Assembly (NCBI RefSeq): GCF_019551435.1 | Contig: NZ_CP080544.1 | Coordinates: 310,001-374,000 of the forward strand | Length of the DNA: 64,000 bases | Direction: 5' to 3' | Origin: Lysobacter soyae | GTDB taxonomy: Bacteria > Pseudomonadota > Gammaproteobacteria > Xanthomonadales > Xanthomonadaceae | In this document: positions 1 to 9,122 of the stretch, piece by piece | Layout of the letters: each line of letters starts with the position of its first letter | Position numbering within the stretch: position 1 is the first letter of the stretch | Notes under the pieces: generated by a model | Databases searched by the model: none | Told to the model about the DNA's origin: nothing | The model's input: the letters and a program-made list of their open reading frames with translations, nothing else | Translations under genes and position numbers: made by a program

Positions 1-579
1 CGACGGATCCGACAAGCCTTGGCTGACGAACACGCCGAACAGGTGTTCGGTGTGGTAGTTGGTGGCGTTCAAGGGATCGACATCGGCGCGCAGGGTTTCA
101 CCCAAGGCACGGGAGAGATCGGTCTTGTCTTTGAGCGCGGCGATGCCGTCCAGCGTCGGCTGCAAAGCGGCGATGCCGCGCTGTTCGATGCCTGCCTCGT
201 CCATGTATGCCGCGTAGTAGTCCGCGATGCGACGGGCGTCGGTGCCCGGCGCGGCCTTCGATGCCGCCAGACCTTGGACGAGATCTTTGGTGCGTTGCTC
301 AGCTTTTTCAAATACCTTCAAGAAAATACCGGTGCTGGAGCGATCGTCCGGAATTTGTGCGGTCTTCAGCCAGCCGCCATTCGCATAGGCATCGAAATCG
401 TCGCCGGCGGCGATGCTGGTATCCATGCCGGCCGTGTCGATGCCGATGGTGTTTTTCGCGGGCGCGGCGGCTTGGGCCGGCGGTGCTTCGGCGGCGGGCG
501 GCGGCGTTTGCGGGCACGCGGTCAAGGCGCAGGCGACGGCCACTGCCAGCGCGCCGCGTTGAAGGTAAGGCAGGTTCAC
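1..579 (-). CDS. M13 family zinc metallopeptidase lipoprotein, N-terminal part (cut by window edge)
   Basis: The reading frame is open from a GTG at 579 to the window edge, 193 codons. AAAGGA lies eight bases upstream of the GTG. The product begins with a lipoprotein signal whose lipobox L-T-A-C puts the lipidated cysteine at residue 22, followed by a Pro/Ala-rich spacer. From about residue 47 it has the conserved M13 (neprilysin/PepO) N-terminal pattern GDDFDAYANGGWL, then IPDDRSS and a Gly-Ile-Phe. The zinc-binding HExxH would lie in the missing C-terminal part. Members of this family cleave oligopeptides; the signal suggests a periplasm-facing, membrane-anchored enzyme. It is transcribed divergently from acs. 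Family assignment rests on the N-terminal domain only. Confidence 0.82.
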   Translation of the reverse strand, partial: MNLPYLQRGALAVAVACALTACPQTPPPAAEAPPAQAAAPAKNTIGIDTAGMDTSIAAGDDFDAYANGGWLKTAQIPDDRSSTGIFLKVFEKAEQRTKDLVQGLAASKAAPGTDARRIADYYAAYMDEAGIEQRGIAALQPTLDGIAALKDKTDLSRALGETLRADVDPLNATNYHTEHLFGVFVSQGLSDPS

Positions 580-698
580 AGGAAGTATCCTTTGGGGAGT
601 GAATCTTCCATGCTGCGCCTCTCACCGGTAAGAGCATGTGCAAGAAGTCACTGGCTGCGCATGGCAGTCAGAGTCCATTGTTTCTTCGGAGAGTCCGC

Positions 699-2651
699 AT
701 GTCCGAGCTGAAATCCTTGTATGAAGTTGCCGACGCGTTTGCACGAGATGCCAACGTTTCGAAGGCAGAGAGTGAAGTCCGCTATCGCCGCTCGGTTCTA
801 GATCCGGAAGCATTCTGGCGCGAAGTGGCACAGGATTTTGAATGGCTGCGTGCACCCACGCGCATCAAGAACACGTCATTCGATTTGAACGATTTCCGTA
901 TCCGTTGGTTCGAAGACGGCGAGATGAATGTCAGCGTCAATTGTTTGGACCGGCACTTAGCCGATAACGGCGACAAGACAGCGATCATATTCGAATCGGA
1001 TGATCCGAATGCACCGGCGCGAACGCTGACTTACAAGGAATTGCACGCGGAAGTCTGCAAGCTTGGCAACGCGCTAAGAAACTTGGGCGTGCAAAAAGGC
1101 GACCGGGTCAGTATCTATTTGCCGATGATTCCCGAAGCGGCGATTGCCATGCTGGCCTGCGCGCGTATCGGCGCCGTCCATTCGGTCATCTTCGGCGGCT
1201 TCTCCGCCAATTCGATTGCAGATCGCGTCGCAGACTGCGGCAGCAAACTCATCATCACGGCCAACGAAGGCGCGCGCGCCGGCAAGTACACGCCGCTGAA
1301 AAAGAATGTCGATGATGCGTTGAATTTGCCTGGCACCACTTCAGTGCAAACGGTCCTCGTGGTGCGACACGGCCCTTCGACGGTAGACATGCAAATGCCA
1401 CGTGACCGGTGGTATGACGCGGTGATGGACGGGCAACCGGAAACCTGTGCACCCGAACCCATGAATGCAGAAGATCCGCTGTTCATCCTGTACACCTCGG
1501 GCAGCACGGGCAAACCCAAAGGCGTGTTGCACACGACTGCCGGCTATTTGATTTACGCCGCCTATACGTTCAAAACCGTTTTTGATCAAAAGCCCGACGA
1601 CATTTTCTGGTGCACCGCGGATGTCGGTTGGATTACCGGACATTCCTATGTGGTGTACGGACCCATGGCGAATGCGGCGACGGTTCTGATGTTCGAAGGT
1701 GTGCCGAGCTGGCCGAATGCTTCGCGTTTTTGGGAGGTGGTCGATAAGCACAAGGTCACCATTTTCTACACCGCACCCACGGCGATTCGTGCCCTGATGC
1801 GCGAAGGCGATGCTCCGGTCAAACGCACCTCGCGGAAATCGCTACGTCTTTTGGGCAGTGTCGGTGAACCGATCAATCCGGAAGCATGGCGTTGGTATTA
1901 CGACGTGGTCGGCGATGCGCGATGCCCGATCGTTGATACGTGGTGGCAGACCGAAACCGGCGGCATCCTGATTTCGCCCATAGCCGGCGCCACGGCGATG
2001 AAACCCGGCTCGGCGAGTTTGCCCCTGCCCGGCGTGCAGCCGGCGTTGGTGGACGCAGCAGGGACACTTTTGACCGGCGAGGCGGAAGGCAATCTCGTGA
2101 TACTGGATGCGTGGCCGGGCATCATGCGCACGGTCTACGGCGACCACCAACGATTCATCGAAACCTATTTCAAGACCTATCCGGGCATGTATTTCACCAG
2201 TGACGGTTGTCGCCGCGATGCCGACGGCTACTACTGGATCACCGGGCGCGTGGATGATGTGATCAATGTCAGTGGTCACCGTTTGGGCACGGCGGAACTC
2301 GAGAGCGCTATCGTCTTGCATCCGTCGGTCAGCGAAGCGGCCGTCGTCGGCTATCCGCATGATTTGAAGGGGCAGGGTGTCTACGCCTATGTCACGTTGA
2401 AAGAAGGCGTCGAGGCCGACGATGCCTTGGCGAAGGAAATCGTGGCCTTGGTGCGCAAGGAAATCGGCCCGATTGCCCTGTTGGATCAGCTGCAGTGGGC
2501 GCCGGCTTTGCCGAAAACGCGCAGCGGAAAAATCATGCGGCGTATTTTGCGGAAAATCGCCGAGAACGCGACCGACCAACTGGGCGACACCAGTACGCTG
2601 GCCGATCCGGCGGTGGTGGATCAGTTGGTGGCTGATCGCAAAAATCACTGA
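699..2651 (+). CDS. acs: acetyl-CoA synthetase
   Basis: AMP-forming acetate:CoA ligase of 650 residues, close to the family length. It converts acetate, ATP and CoA to acetyl-CoA in the cytoplasm. The start at 699 is preferred over an upstream in-frame codon because CGGAGAG precedes it at good spacing and MSELKS matches family N-termini. Motifs seen are the adenylation P-loop [11 protein letters not shown] near residue 265, TWWQTETGG near 415 (the Trp that limits the acyl pocket to acetate in known Acs), and [11 protein letters not shown] with the catalytic, typically acetylation-controlled lysine at 611. Propionyl-CoA synthetase is the main alternative, but these motifs favour acetate. A strong terminator follows at once. 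Confidence 0.95.
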   Translation: MSELKSLYEVADAFARDANVSKAESEVRYRRSVLDPEAFWREVAQDFEWLRAPTRIKNTSFDLNDFRIRWFEDGEMNVSVNCLDRHLADNGDKTAIIFESDDPNAPARTLTYKELHAEVCKLGNALRNLGVQKGDRVSIYLPMIPEAAIAMLACARIGAVHSVIFGGFSANSIADRVADCGSKLIITANEGARAGKYTPLKKNVDDALNLPGTTSVQTVLVVRHGPSTVDMQMPRDRWYDAVMDGQPETCAPEPMNAEDPLFILYTSGSTGKPKGVLHTTAGYLIYAAYTFKTVFDQKPDDIFWCTADVGWITGHSYVVYGPMANAATVLMFEGVPSWPNASRFWEVVDKHKVTIFYTAPTAIRALMREGDAPVKRTSRKSLRLLGSVGEPINPEAWRWYYDVVGDARCPIVDTWWQTETGGILISPIAGATAMKPGSASLPLPGVQPALVDAAGTLLTGEAEGNLVILDAWPGIMRTVYGDHQRFIETYFKTYPGMYFTSDGCRRDADGYYWITGRVDDVINVSGHRLGTAELESAIVLHPSVSEAAVVGYPHDLKGQGVYAYVTLKEGVEADDALAKEIVALVRKEIGPIALLDQLQWAPALPKTRSGKIMRRILRKIAENATDQLGDTSTLADPAVVDQLVADRKNH

Positions 2652-2663
2652 AAGTCGCGCAAC

Positions 2664-2692
2664 AAAAAACCCGCCGGAAAGGCGGGTTTTTT
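2664..2692. terminator. bidirectional intrinsic terminator between acs and rpmG
   Basis: The arms ACCCGCC and GGCGGGT around a GGAAA loop are flanked by an A-run and a T-run, so the hairpin carries a U-tract in both directions. It can end acs from the left and rpmG/rpmB from the right. Confidence 0.92.
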
Positions 2693-2712
2693 GTGGACGC
2701 TGCAATCAAGGA

Positions 2713-2877
2713 TTACTTGATCTTGCCTTCCTTGTAGATGACGTGCTTGCGCACGACCGGGTCGTATTTCTTGATTTCCATCTTGCCCGGGGTGTTCTTC
2801 TTGTTCTTGTCGGTCGTGTAGAAATGACCGGTGCCTTCAGAAGAAATCAGGCGGATCTTGTCGCGCTTCGATGCCAT
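2713..2877 (-). CDS. rpmG: 50S ribosomal protein L33
   Basis: A 54-residue basic protein beginning [20 protein letters not shown], with the L33 core [10 protein letters not shown] and [11 protein letters not shown]. It is a component of the large ribosomal subunit. It lacks the CxxC pairs of zinc-binding L33 paralogues, so it is the zinc-independent form. The start is set by AAGGAGA just upstream of the ATG. The gene follows rpmB with a 12-base gap, the usual rpmB-rpmG order, and shares the terminator at 2664-2692 with acs. Confidence 0.97.
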   Translation of the reverse strand: MASKRDKIRLISSEGTGHFYTTDKNKKNTPGKMEIKKYDPVVRKHVIYKEGKIK

Positions 2878-2889
2878 GGTCTCTTCTCC

Positions 2890-3126
2890 TTAGATCTTTT
2901 CGCCACGTGCACGCAGGTCGGCGAGCACGGCGTCGATGCCGTTCTTGTCGATGGTGCGCAAGGCCGCGGTGGAAAGACGCAACTTCACCCAACGGTTTTC
3001 AGAAGCGACCCAGAAACGGCGTTCGTGAAGGTTGGGAAGAAAGCGACGGCGGGTTTTGTTCATTGCGTGCGAGACGTTGTTACCCGTCACGGTACGCTTG
3101 CCGGTTACTTGGCATACGCGGGACAT
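2890..3126 (-). CDS. rpmB: 50S ribosomal protein L28
   Basis: A 78-residue protein starting [21 protein letters not shown], with the conserved [17 protein letters not shown] segment and a C-terminal [15 protein letters not shown], all typical of bacterial L28. It belongs to the large ribosomal subunit and forms a two-gene operon with rpmG. GAGGTG lies six bases upstream of the ATG. Length matches the family. Confidence 0.97.
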   Translation of the reverse strand: MSRVCQVTGKRTVTGNNVSHAMNKTRRRFLPNLHERRFWVASENRWVKLRLSTAALRTIDKNGIDAVLADLRARGEKI

Positions 3127-3313
3127 TGTGCACCTCTATCAAAAACGGTTGTCGCCCGTAGCCCGGGTGACGGCGGCCCCGGCAATCCTGAAATTGCCAC
3201 ACGATACGGGGAAAATGCGCCGGGGAAGATCGTGTTCCCGCCCCAGACCACCAAACGGTAGGGCGCAGTGAGCCCGACATTGTGCCAGAAAGCGCCTCGA
3301 CGGGCAAATCGGC

Positions 3314-4579
3314 TCAGCGCGCGCCCGGTTCGATGCGCCAATACTGGCCGAAGCGGGTCTTGATCGCCCGCAGGGAGGAGCGTTGCGCGGCCGCCAGGCG
3401 CATTCTGAACATCGAGGCGATGTCCTTGATGACCGATACCGACTCCACGAAATAGGAGTGCGCCAGCATGCTGTCGTCAACGCGGGAGGCATCGACCGTA
3501 TCGATGCCCCTGACGATCAGGATGCCGGACTCCGCATCGCCGGCCCGGGGATAGCCGTGCACTTTTTTGGAGGCGCGCAGGGCCATGTCTTTGGAAGAGG
3601 CATACAAGGTCACCCGGCGACCGGCTTTGGCGAGTGCCGGTGCGAGGTCGTTCCGGAACACGTCGGCATCGATGTCCGGCGCCGCGAGGATGATTTCCCG
3701 GAATCGACCGCGCAAATCGGGACGCTCCGCCACCAGTTCCTTCAGGGCGCGGGTCAAGCCACGGGTGCCCATGCTGTGCCCGATCAAGTAGATGTTCGGC
3801 GATCCGGATTGGTCGGCCATGTCGGCGATGAACTGCTTGATGTGCCGTGTCGACCATTCAATGTTCGCCTCATCCACGGTGTAGCCGGAGAGACTGGCTT
3901 GCGAGGGCCAGCTGAAAAACATCGGAGCGCCATCGAACGACAAGTCATAGGATAGTTGGGCTGTGCGACGGGCGGCGTCAGCAAACGACACGTTGTAGCC
4001 GTGCACGAATAAGAACAAGTTGCGACCTTTCGAGGCCGCGACGCGTGCTTTGAGATCTCGCAGGAACAGGTTTTTGGCTTGCGGCACCGTGTCGAGCAAG
4101 ACCACATGCTTTTTCGGATCTTCGCGGAATTCCAAGCGAAAAATGGACGGCGCTTCGAGTTCACCCGGCACGTGGCCGCGCGGAATGCTGACAAAGGCTT
4201 GACCGTACGCCATCGGGCCGCGGGTGCCGGTGTACTTCTTGTCTTGGTCAACGCTGGCGAAGCCCCGTGCGGGGGCACGGTCGGTGGCATAAAAAACCCG
4301 CATGCGCGCGTAATTGCTCGGGCCGGGCGCGCGCGCACGAGCGGGGCCGCGGCGATTCTTGACCGGCATGGCGATCGCATCGAGTGCGCCGTTATTGGGG
4401 GCTGCCGGAGGCGGGGGCGGTGGCGGGGGAGGCGGCGGCGGAGGGGGCGGTAAGTCAGCATTGGCAGTCGCCGCCACCGGCGTCGGCACCGTACAACACG
4501 GGGGTGATCCGCGATGCGCGCTACTTGCGCACCCGGTCAACAGACCCAGCCCGATCAACCAAGCCCAAATGATTTTCAT
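3314..4579 (-). CDS. DUF900-type alpha/beta hydrolase lipoprotein with a poly-proline spacer
   Basis: A 421-residue predicted lipoprotein. The lipobox L-T-G-C puts the lipidated Cys at residue 17. A tract of 15 consecutive prolines follows at about residues 44-58, then a basic linker, then a DUF900-like alpha/beta hydrolase domain beginning near VFYATDR. Hydrolase signatures are FVHGYN near residue 190 and the nucleophile elbow GHSMG near 267. An Asp in the AAPDIDADVF segment and a late His in AHSYF are candidate triad partners. The substrate is unknown. The proline run would hold the enzyme off the membrane and is encoded by a G/C-only tract that could slip. It sits alone between rpmB and the LAB_N gene. 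Confidence 0.78.
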   Translation of the reverse strand: MKIIWAWLIGLGLLTGCASSAHRGSPPCCTVPTPVAATANADLPPPPPPPPPPPPPPPAAPNNGALDAIAMPVKNRRGPARARAPGPSNYARMRVFYATDRAPARGFASVDQDKKYTGTRGPMAYGQAFVSIPRGHVPGELEAPSIFRLEFREDPKKHVVLLDTVPQAKNLFLRDLKARVAASKGRNLFLFVHGYNVSFADAARRTAQLSYDLSFDGAPMFFSWPSQASLSGYTVDEANIEWSTRHIKQFIADMADQSGSPNIYLIGHSMGTRGLTRALKELVAERPDLRGRFREIILAAPDIDADVFRNDLAPALAKAGRRVTLYASSKDMALRASKKVHGYPRAGDAESGILIVRGIDTVDASRVDDSMLAHSYFVESVSVIKDIASMFRMRLAAAQRSSLRAIKTRFGQYWRIEPGAR

Positions 4580-4621
4580 GCAGCCGCCCCTGACCCCGGA
4601 TGCATCACACTTTACGCCGGA

Positions 4622-4996
4622 TCAGTGTTCGGCGCGATCGCGATGCCAACCGCGATGGCGGATGTCGGCATAGAGGCTGTAAATGGCGGTGAACGACGGG
4701 AACAGATTTTGCAAAATCCCGACCGAATCATTCTTGCCGAAGATGAAGTAGGCCAAGGTCATCAGGCTTCCGGCAATGCTCATGTACCAGAAGGCGCGAG
4801 GGATAACCGGCTTGCGCGCGCGTTTGGTGGCAATGAACTGCACCAACCAGCGACCGCCGAACATGAGGGCACCGACCCAGCCGATGACCTTCCACGCCGA
4901 CATGTGCACGCCGGTCCATTCCAGCCAGGCAATCGGTGCGTGCATGGCGCTCGGCGGCGCGGCGGCCGCCAGGTCTTGCGCAAGTTGCAGCAGCAT
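4622..4996 (-). CDS. lipid A biosynthesis N-terminal (LAB_N) domain membrane protein
   Basis: A 124-residue protein with about three hydrophobic segments. It contains the LAB_N pattern: a tryptophan-rich first helix (AWKVIGWVGALMFGGRWLVQF), a basic loop KRARKPVIPRAFWYMS, then SLMTLAYFIFGKNDSVGILQN and a YSLYADI ending. LAB_N proteins sit next to polyprenyl-phosphate glycosyltransferases and are thought to help sugar transfer in the membrane. I chose the ATG at 4996 because it forms a TGATG overlap with the stop of the upstream glycosyltransferase, giving translational coupling. It is the last gene of the rsmG-parAB-epimerase-glycosyltransferase run. Confidence 0.82.
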   Translation of the reverse strand: MLLQLAQDLAAAAPPSAMHAPIAWLEWTGVHMSAWKVIGWVGALMFGGRWLVQFIATKRARKPVIPRAFWYMSIAGSLMTLAYFIFGKNDSVGILQNLFPSFTAIYSLYADIRHRGWHRDRAEH

Positions 4997-5721
4997 CAGA
5001 GCTCTTCCACCGGTGTGCGGCGGCTGCGAGTGATGAGCCAAGCAACGCCACGCAAATCACGCACGCCGACCAATGCACGATTCAAGTTGTTGTACTTCGA
5101 CACACCGCTGGTGCGGTGACGGTGGTTGACCGGCACGCTCACCGTTTTCCAACCGGCACGCTGCATCAGCGCAGGCAGATACCGGTGCATGTGATCGAAG
5201 TAGGGCAGGTCGAGAAAGGCATCCCGCTCGAACAATTTGATGCCGCAGCCGGTGTCAGGCGTGTCGTCTTTCAACATGTTCGAACGGATTTTGTTGGCCC
5301 ACTTCGACGCCCAACGTTTCGAACCGGAATCTTGACGATTGACGCGCCATCCGGCGAACAGCTTGGTTTGCGCGTCGCCTTTGGCGCGCTCGGCGAGGAG
5401 GTTCGGGATGTCGGCCGGATCGTTTTGGCCGTCACCATCCAGCGTCGCGATCCAAGGCGCGCGCGCGGCTTTCACGCCGTTGCGAACCGCCGTACTCTGG
5501 CCGCTGTTCTTGACGTGACGAATCACGCGAAGCTCGGGTGTCGTGGCTTTCAAATCGCGCAAGACCTGCAAGCTGTTGTCATTGGACAAGTCGTCCACAT
5601 AGACGATTTCAAACGGAATCAAGCCGCGCAACGCTTGCGTGATCTCGCCGACCAGCGGTGCAATGTTGTCTTGCTCGTTATGGACCGGCACCACGACAGA
5701 AAGTTGCGGGGCTTCGTTCAT
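4996..5721 (-). CDS. family 2 glycosyltransferase, dolichyl/polyprenyl-phosphate sugar synthase type
   Basis: A 241-residue GT2 enzyme starting MNEAPQLSVVVPVHNEQDN. It shows the DDLSND motif near residue 50, DGDGQNDP near 98 as the metal-binding region, and a C-terminal HRHRTSGVSKYNN that resembles the acceptor-binding segment of DPM1/ArnC-like enzymes. No long C-terminal transmembrane pair is present; the neighbouring LAB_N protein may supply the membrane part. The start at 5721 gives an ATGA overlap with the epimerase stop. Likely role: loading a nucleotide sugar, perhaps the epimerase product, onto polyprenyl phosphate for envelope modification. The substrate is not readable from sequence. 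Confidence 0.85.
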   Translation of the reverse strand: MNEAPQLSVVVPVHNEQDNIAPLVGEITQALRGLIPFEIVYVDDLSNDNSLQVLRDLKATTPELRVIRHVKNSGQSTAVRNGVKAARAPWIATLDGDGQNDPADIPNLLAERAKGDAQTKLFAGWRVNRQDSGSKRWASKWANKIRSNMLKDDTPDTGCGIKLFERDAFLDLPYFDHMHRYLPALMQRAGWKTVSVPVNHRHRTSGVSKYNNLNRALVGVRDLRGVAWLITRSRRTPVEEL

Positions 5722-6695
5722 GCCTTCTCTCCGTAATACATCTCGCACCAAGCCACGACCGGCGGCAACCCCTGCTCGAGCGGCGTGATCGGATCGAATC
5801 CGAACGCGGCGTGTGCGCGAGTGGTGTCTGCCATGGTTTCCAGCATATCGCCCGGCTGCATCGGTTTGTAATTTTTCACCGCGGGCCGGCCCGCCGCCGT
5901 CTCAATGACGTTGATGAAGTGCTCAAGCGCCACCGGCGTGTGATTGCCGAGATTGAACACTTGATGCGGTACCGCTTCGGTCGAGGGTGTATGCAACGCA
6001 CCGAGAATGCCCGCCACGATATCGCTCACGTGGGTGAAATCGCGACGCATCTGCCCATGGTTGTAGACATCGATGGCGCGACCGGCGATGACCGCGCGCG
6101 AGAACAGGATCGGCGCCATGTCAGGACGGCCCCACGGACCATAGACGGTGAAGAAGCGCAGTCCGGTGGCTTTGAGGCCGTACAGTTGCGAGAACGTATA
6201 CGCCATCAATTCGTTTGCGGCCTTCGTCGCCGCATAGAAAGAGCGCGGCTTGTCGATGCGCTGGTCTTCCGAAAACGGCGTGACTGCGGAGTCGCCATAG
6301 ACGGACGACGAACTGGCGTAGAGCAAATGCGCTACCGAGTGCGCATGGCAAAGCTCGAGGATGTGGGTGAACCCGACGATATTGCTGTCGACGTAGGCGC
6401 GTGGATTTTCCAACGAATAACGCACGCCCGCCTGCGCACCCAAGTGGATGACGCGAGTGGGCCGCACTTCATCGAACAGCGCCGTCAAACCTTCCTTGTC
6501 GGTGAGATCCAAGCTGCGGATGTCGGCGTCCGGACACAGTGCCGCGACCCGATCGCGTTTGAGTTGCGGGTTGTAGTAGTCGTTGTAATTGTCGAGCCCG
6601 ACCGCGGGGATGCCGCGTTCGGCCAAGGCGCGCATGACATAGGCACCGATGAAGCCGGCGGCACCGGTCACCAGCACGGGACGCGGCTCGGTCAT
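5718..6695 (-). CDS. NAD-dependent epimerase, UDP-glucuronate 4-epimerase-like
   Basis: A 325-residue extended SDR. The NAD-binding motif GAAGFIG is at residues 11-17, LGAQAGVRYSLENP is typical of UDP-glucuronate 4-epimerases, SSSSVYG holds the catalytic Ser region, and FYAATK supplies the YxxxK pair near residue 153. RFFTVYGPWGRPDMA is a further family signature. It probably makes UDP-galacturonate, or a related sugar, for surface polysaccharide or lipid modification. Its start overlaps the parB stop (ATGA), and its stop overlaps the glycosyltransferase start, so it is translationally coupled on both sides. A UDP-glucose 4-epimerase activity is the alternative. Confidence 0.87.
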   Translation of the reverse strand: MTEPRPVLVTGAAGFIGAYVMRALAERGIPAVGLDNYNDYYNPQLKRDRVAALCPDADIRSLDLTDKEGLTALFDEVRPTRVIHLGAQAGVRYSLENPRAYVDSNIVGFTHILELCHAHSVAHLLYASSSSVYGDSAVTPFSEDQRIDKPRSFYAATKAANELMAYTFSQLYGLKATGLRFFTVYGPWGRPDMAPILFSRAVIAGRAIDVYNHGQMRRDFTHVSDIVAGILGALHTPSTEAVPHQVFNLGNHTPVALEHFINVIETAAGRPAVKNYKPMQPGDMLETMADTTRAHAAFGFDPITPLEQGLPPVVAWCEMYYGEKA

Positions 6696-7582
6696 TTACG
6701 CAGACGTTCCAGCAGGCCATCGAGGGCATCGTGGCTGCCGTAATGGATCACCAGCTTGCCCGTGCCTTTCCGACCTTGTTGGATTTGTACGCGTGCACCG
6801 ACGGTGTCGCCCAGCTCGCGTTCAAGTGCGGCGACATCGGCATCGTTCACCGGCAAGGGCTTTTTCGCCGCACGTGCGTCGGGCACTTTGCCGGCGGCAA
6901 ACGCTTGTGCGCGGCGCTCGACCTCGCGAACCGACCAGCCTTCTTTGGCCGCTTCACCCGCCAGTTTTGCAGCGAGTTCCGGCGCCAATGTCAGCAATGC
7001 GCGCGCGTGACCCATTTCCAACTGACGACTGTTGATGAGTTCGCGGATGGCGACCGGCAGTTCGAGCAGACGCAGCAGGTTGGTGACTGTGGTGCGCGAC
7101 TTGCCGACGGCTTGCGCCGCTTCGGCGTGGGTCAAACCGAATTCCGAAATCAATTGCTGTAAGGCGTTGGCTTCTTCCAGCGGGTTGAGGTCTTCGCGTT
7201 GGATGTTTTCGATCAGCGCCATGGCAACGACACTACGGTCGTCCAACGCGCGGATGACCACCGGCACTTCGGTCAAGCCCGCGCGCTGCGACGCACGCCA
7301 GCGACGTTCACCGGCCACGATTTCATAGCTGCCCTTGGCAAGCGCACGCACGACAATCGGTTGGATGACGCCCTGCGCCTTGATGGAGTCGGCCAATTCG
7401 TCGAGCTGTGCTTCCGGAAATTGTTTGCGCGGCTGGTATTTGCCCGCTTGCAGTTGGTCGATCGGCAAGGTGGCCAAGCTGTCACCAGGCTGCGGCGTTT
7501 CGGCCTTGGGAATGACGACATCATTCCCGAGCAACGCGGTCAATCCACGGCCGAGGCCCTTTTTCTTCGTTGGCGTACTCAT
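6692..7582 (-). CDS. parB: chromosome partitioning protein ParB
   Basis: A 296-residue ParB/Spo0J CTPase and centromere-binding protein. It begins with the basic KKKGLGRGLTALLG leader, then has the N-terminal CTP-binding region with GERRWRA near residue 92 and NIQREDLNPLEEA near 126. A central helix-turn-helix follows (LTHAEAAQAVGKSRTTVTNLL), then a C-terminal dimerisation region. It binds parS and with ParA segregates the origin. It follows parA by 12 bases. No obvious parS site was found in the window. Unusually, three envelope-sugar genes follow with overlapping codons. Confidence 0.96.
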   Translation of the reverse strand: MSTPTKKKGLGRGLTALLGNDVVIPKAETPQPGDSLATLPIDQLQAGKYQPRKQFPEAQLDELADSIKAQGVIQPIVVRALAKGSYEIVAGERRWRASQRAGLTEVPVVIRALDDRSVVAMALIENIQREDLNPLEEANALQQLISEFGLTHAEAAQAVGKSRTTVTNLLRLLELPVAIRELINSRQLEMGHARALLTLAPELAAKLAGEAAKEGWSVREVERRAQAFAAGKVPDARAAKKPLPVNDADVAALERELGDTVGARVQIQQGRKGTGKLVIHYGSHDALDGLLERLRK

Positions 7583-7594
7583 GCTTTTCCTTGC

Positions 7595-8377
7595 TTAACG
7601 TGCCGGAGTTGCGCGTTCGCGCTGACGACGAACAAGTTCACCGGCAAGGCCCAAGTAGGCCACGGCACCGCGCGATGAACGGTCGTATTTGATGATGCTT
7701 TGACCATGGCTCGGGGCTTCGGCCAATCGGACATTCCGTGGCACGACGGTCTGCAACAGCGCATCGCCGAAATGGCTTTGCAATTCCGCCGACACCGAGT
7801 TGGCCAGGTTGTTGCGGACGTCGTACATGGTGCGCAGGATGCCGTCGATGGCGAGTGTCGGATTCAACTTGCCTTTCAAAGCATTGATGGTTTCGACGAG
7901 TGAGGTGATGCCTTCCAACGCGTAGTACTCGCATTGCATGGGAACCAATACGCCATCCGCGGCGGTCAATGCGTTCAAAGTCAGCAGCGACAAGGACGGC
8001 GGGCAATCGACAATGATGAAATCGTACTCGTCGCGCAGCGGATCCAACGCGCGCTTCAAGCGCTGTTCGCGTCCGGCTTCGTCCATGAGGGCGATTTCGG
8101 CGGCGGTCAAATCGGTATTTGCCGGCATCAGGTCATAGCCTTCAGGCGATTTGACGATGCCGTCGGCGACATTCACTTCTTCCAGCAAGATGTCGCAGGT
8201 GCCGGCTTCGAATTCGCGCTTGTCGATGCCGCTGCCCATGGTGGCGTTACCTTGCGCATCCAAGTCGACCAACAGCACGCGTTGCGCGGTCTCTGCCAGC
8301 GCCGCAGCGAGGTTGACGGACGTCGTGGTCTTGCCAACGCCACCTTTCTGGTTTGCCACAGCGATGATCCGCGCCAT
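7595..8377 (-). CDS. parA: chromosome partitioning ATPase ParA
   Basis: A 260-residue Soj-type ParA. The deviant Walker A KGGVGKTT lies at residues 11-18, Walker A' DLDAQGNAT near 40 and Walker B VDCPPSLSLL near 123. The N-terminus is short (MARIIAVANQ), as in chromosomal ParAs, with no extra helix-turn-helix. It drives origin segregation with ParB by dynamic binding to nucleoid DNA. It sits between rsmG and parB in the order common in many bacteria. Confidence 0.96.
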   Translation of the reverse strand: MARIIAVANQKGGVGKTTTSVNLAAALAETAQRVLLVDLDAQGNATMGSGIDKREFEAGTCDILLEEVNVADGIVKSPEGYDLMPANTDLTAAEIALMDEAGREQRLKRALDPLRDEYDFIIVDCPPSLSLLTLNALTAADGVLVPMQCEYYALEGITSLVETINALKGKLNPTLAIDGILRTMYDVRNNLANSVSAELQSHFGDALLQTVVPRNVRLAEAPSHGQSIIKYDRSSRGAVAYLGLAGELVRRQRERATPAR

Positions 8378-8442
8378 TGTCTGCCTGGTGAACGGTCGCT
8401 CATGCGACCCGGTCGTCCATTATGCCAGCCCCTTGCGGCGCT

Positions 8443-9087
8443 TCATGCCCCGCGACGAACGACCACCAACTCCCGATCGGCGGCAAGGCCAGGGACCGCC
8501 AGCACGTGCCTCGCCTCCACGACCCAGCCGGCGGGCAGCGCTTCGGCTTCCACCTCGGTGGTGCGTGCTTTCATGGCCAACAGACGGCCCTCGGGTGCCA
8601 GCAAGTGACCGCCGAAGGCGAGAATCTCGGACAAGGTGGCCAAAGCGCGCGCGGTGATTTGGGTGTAGGCGCCCGGTTCGTCCACGGCTTCGATACGCGC
8701 CTCGACGACACGGGCGTTGCGGAGCTTGAGCACGCGAATCGCTTCGCGCATGAAGCGCGCCTTCTTGCCGTTACTTTCCACCAAGCTGACTTGGATGTCG
8801 GGCCGGGCCAATGCCACCGGGATGCCGGGCAAGCCCGGGCCAGTGCCAAGATCTGCCAAGGCGCCGCTTTGCATGTGCGGGAGAATGCTCAGCGAGTCGA
8901 GCAAATGCTTGGGAATCATGTCCGCGGGATCGCGTATCGCGGTCAGGTTGTAAGTGCCATTCCATTTGTGCAGCAGCGCGAGATACTGCATCAGCGGTGG
9001 CGTCAATGTCCCGGCATCCAGACCCAACGCCGCGATGCCGCGGGCGAGGTCGGGGGACAAGTGATCGAGTGCTGTGCCGGAATTCAT
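8443..9087 (-). CDS. rsmG: 16S rRNA (guanine527-N7)-methyltransferase RsmG
   Basis: A 214-residue methyltransferase that modifies G527 of 16S rRNA using SAM. The YNLTAIRDP segment near residue 46 and the SAM-binding loop [14 protein letters not shown] near 80 are diagnostic, followed by [14 protein letters not shown] and an ITARALATL segment. It heads the rsmG-parA-parB group. No clear Shine-Dalgarno precedes the ATG; a CATACT box ends eight bases upstream, so the transcript may be almost leaderless. mnmG, a frequent neighbour elsewhere, is not here; a phosphopantetheinyl transferase gene lies upstream instead. Confidence 0.95.
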   Translation of the reverse strand: MNSGTALDHLSPDLARGIAALGLDAGTLTPPLMQYLALLHKWNGTYNLTAIRDPADMIPKHLLDSLSILPHMQSGALADLGTGPGLPGIPVALARPDIQVSLVESNGKKARFMREAIRVLKLRNARVVEARIEAVDEPGAYTQITARALATLSEILAFGGHLLAPEGRLLAMKARTTEVEAEALPAGWVVEARHVLAVPGLAADRELVVVRRGA

Positions 9088-9094
9088 GCCGACA

Positions 9095-9122
9095 AGTATG
9101 AATCAGGCGCGTTTGACTGCAA
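9095..9122 (-). promoter_or_regulatory. candidate rsmG promoter
   Basis: On the minus strand TTGCAG (9122-9117), a 16-base spacer and CATACT (9100-9095) match sigma-70 elements at four to five of six positions each. Transcription would start at about 9088, one base before the rsmG ATG. The -35 box lies inside the 3' end of the phosphopantetheinyl transferase gene. Confidence 0.4.

Noticed and set aside
699-2651. Propionyl-CoA synthetase as the identity of acs
   Set aside because: TWWQTETGG with the pocket-limiting Trp and the 650-residue length match acetate-specific enzymes.
5658-6743. A 361-codon plus-strand frame over the epimerase
   Set aside because: The minus-strand epimerase has intact NAD and YxxxK motifs and coupled starts; the plus frame is a shadow.
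6692-9087. A parS centromere site near parAB
   Set aside because: I looked for the TGTTTCACGTGAAACA-like 16-mer around the genes and found no convincing match; it may lie outside the window.
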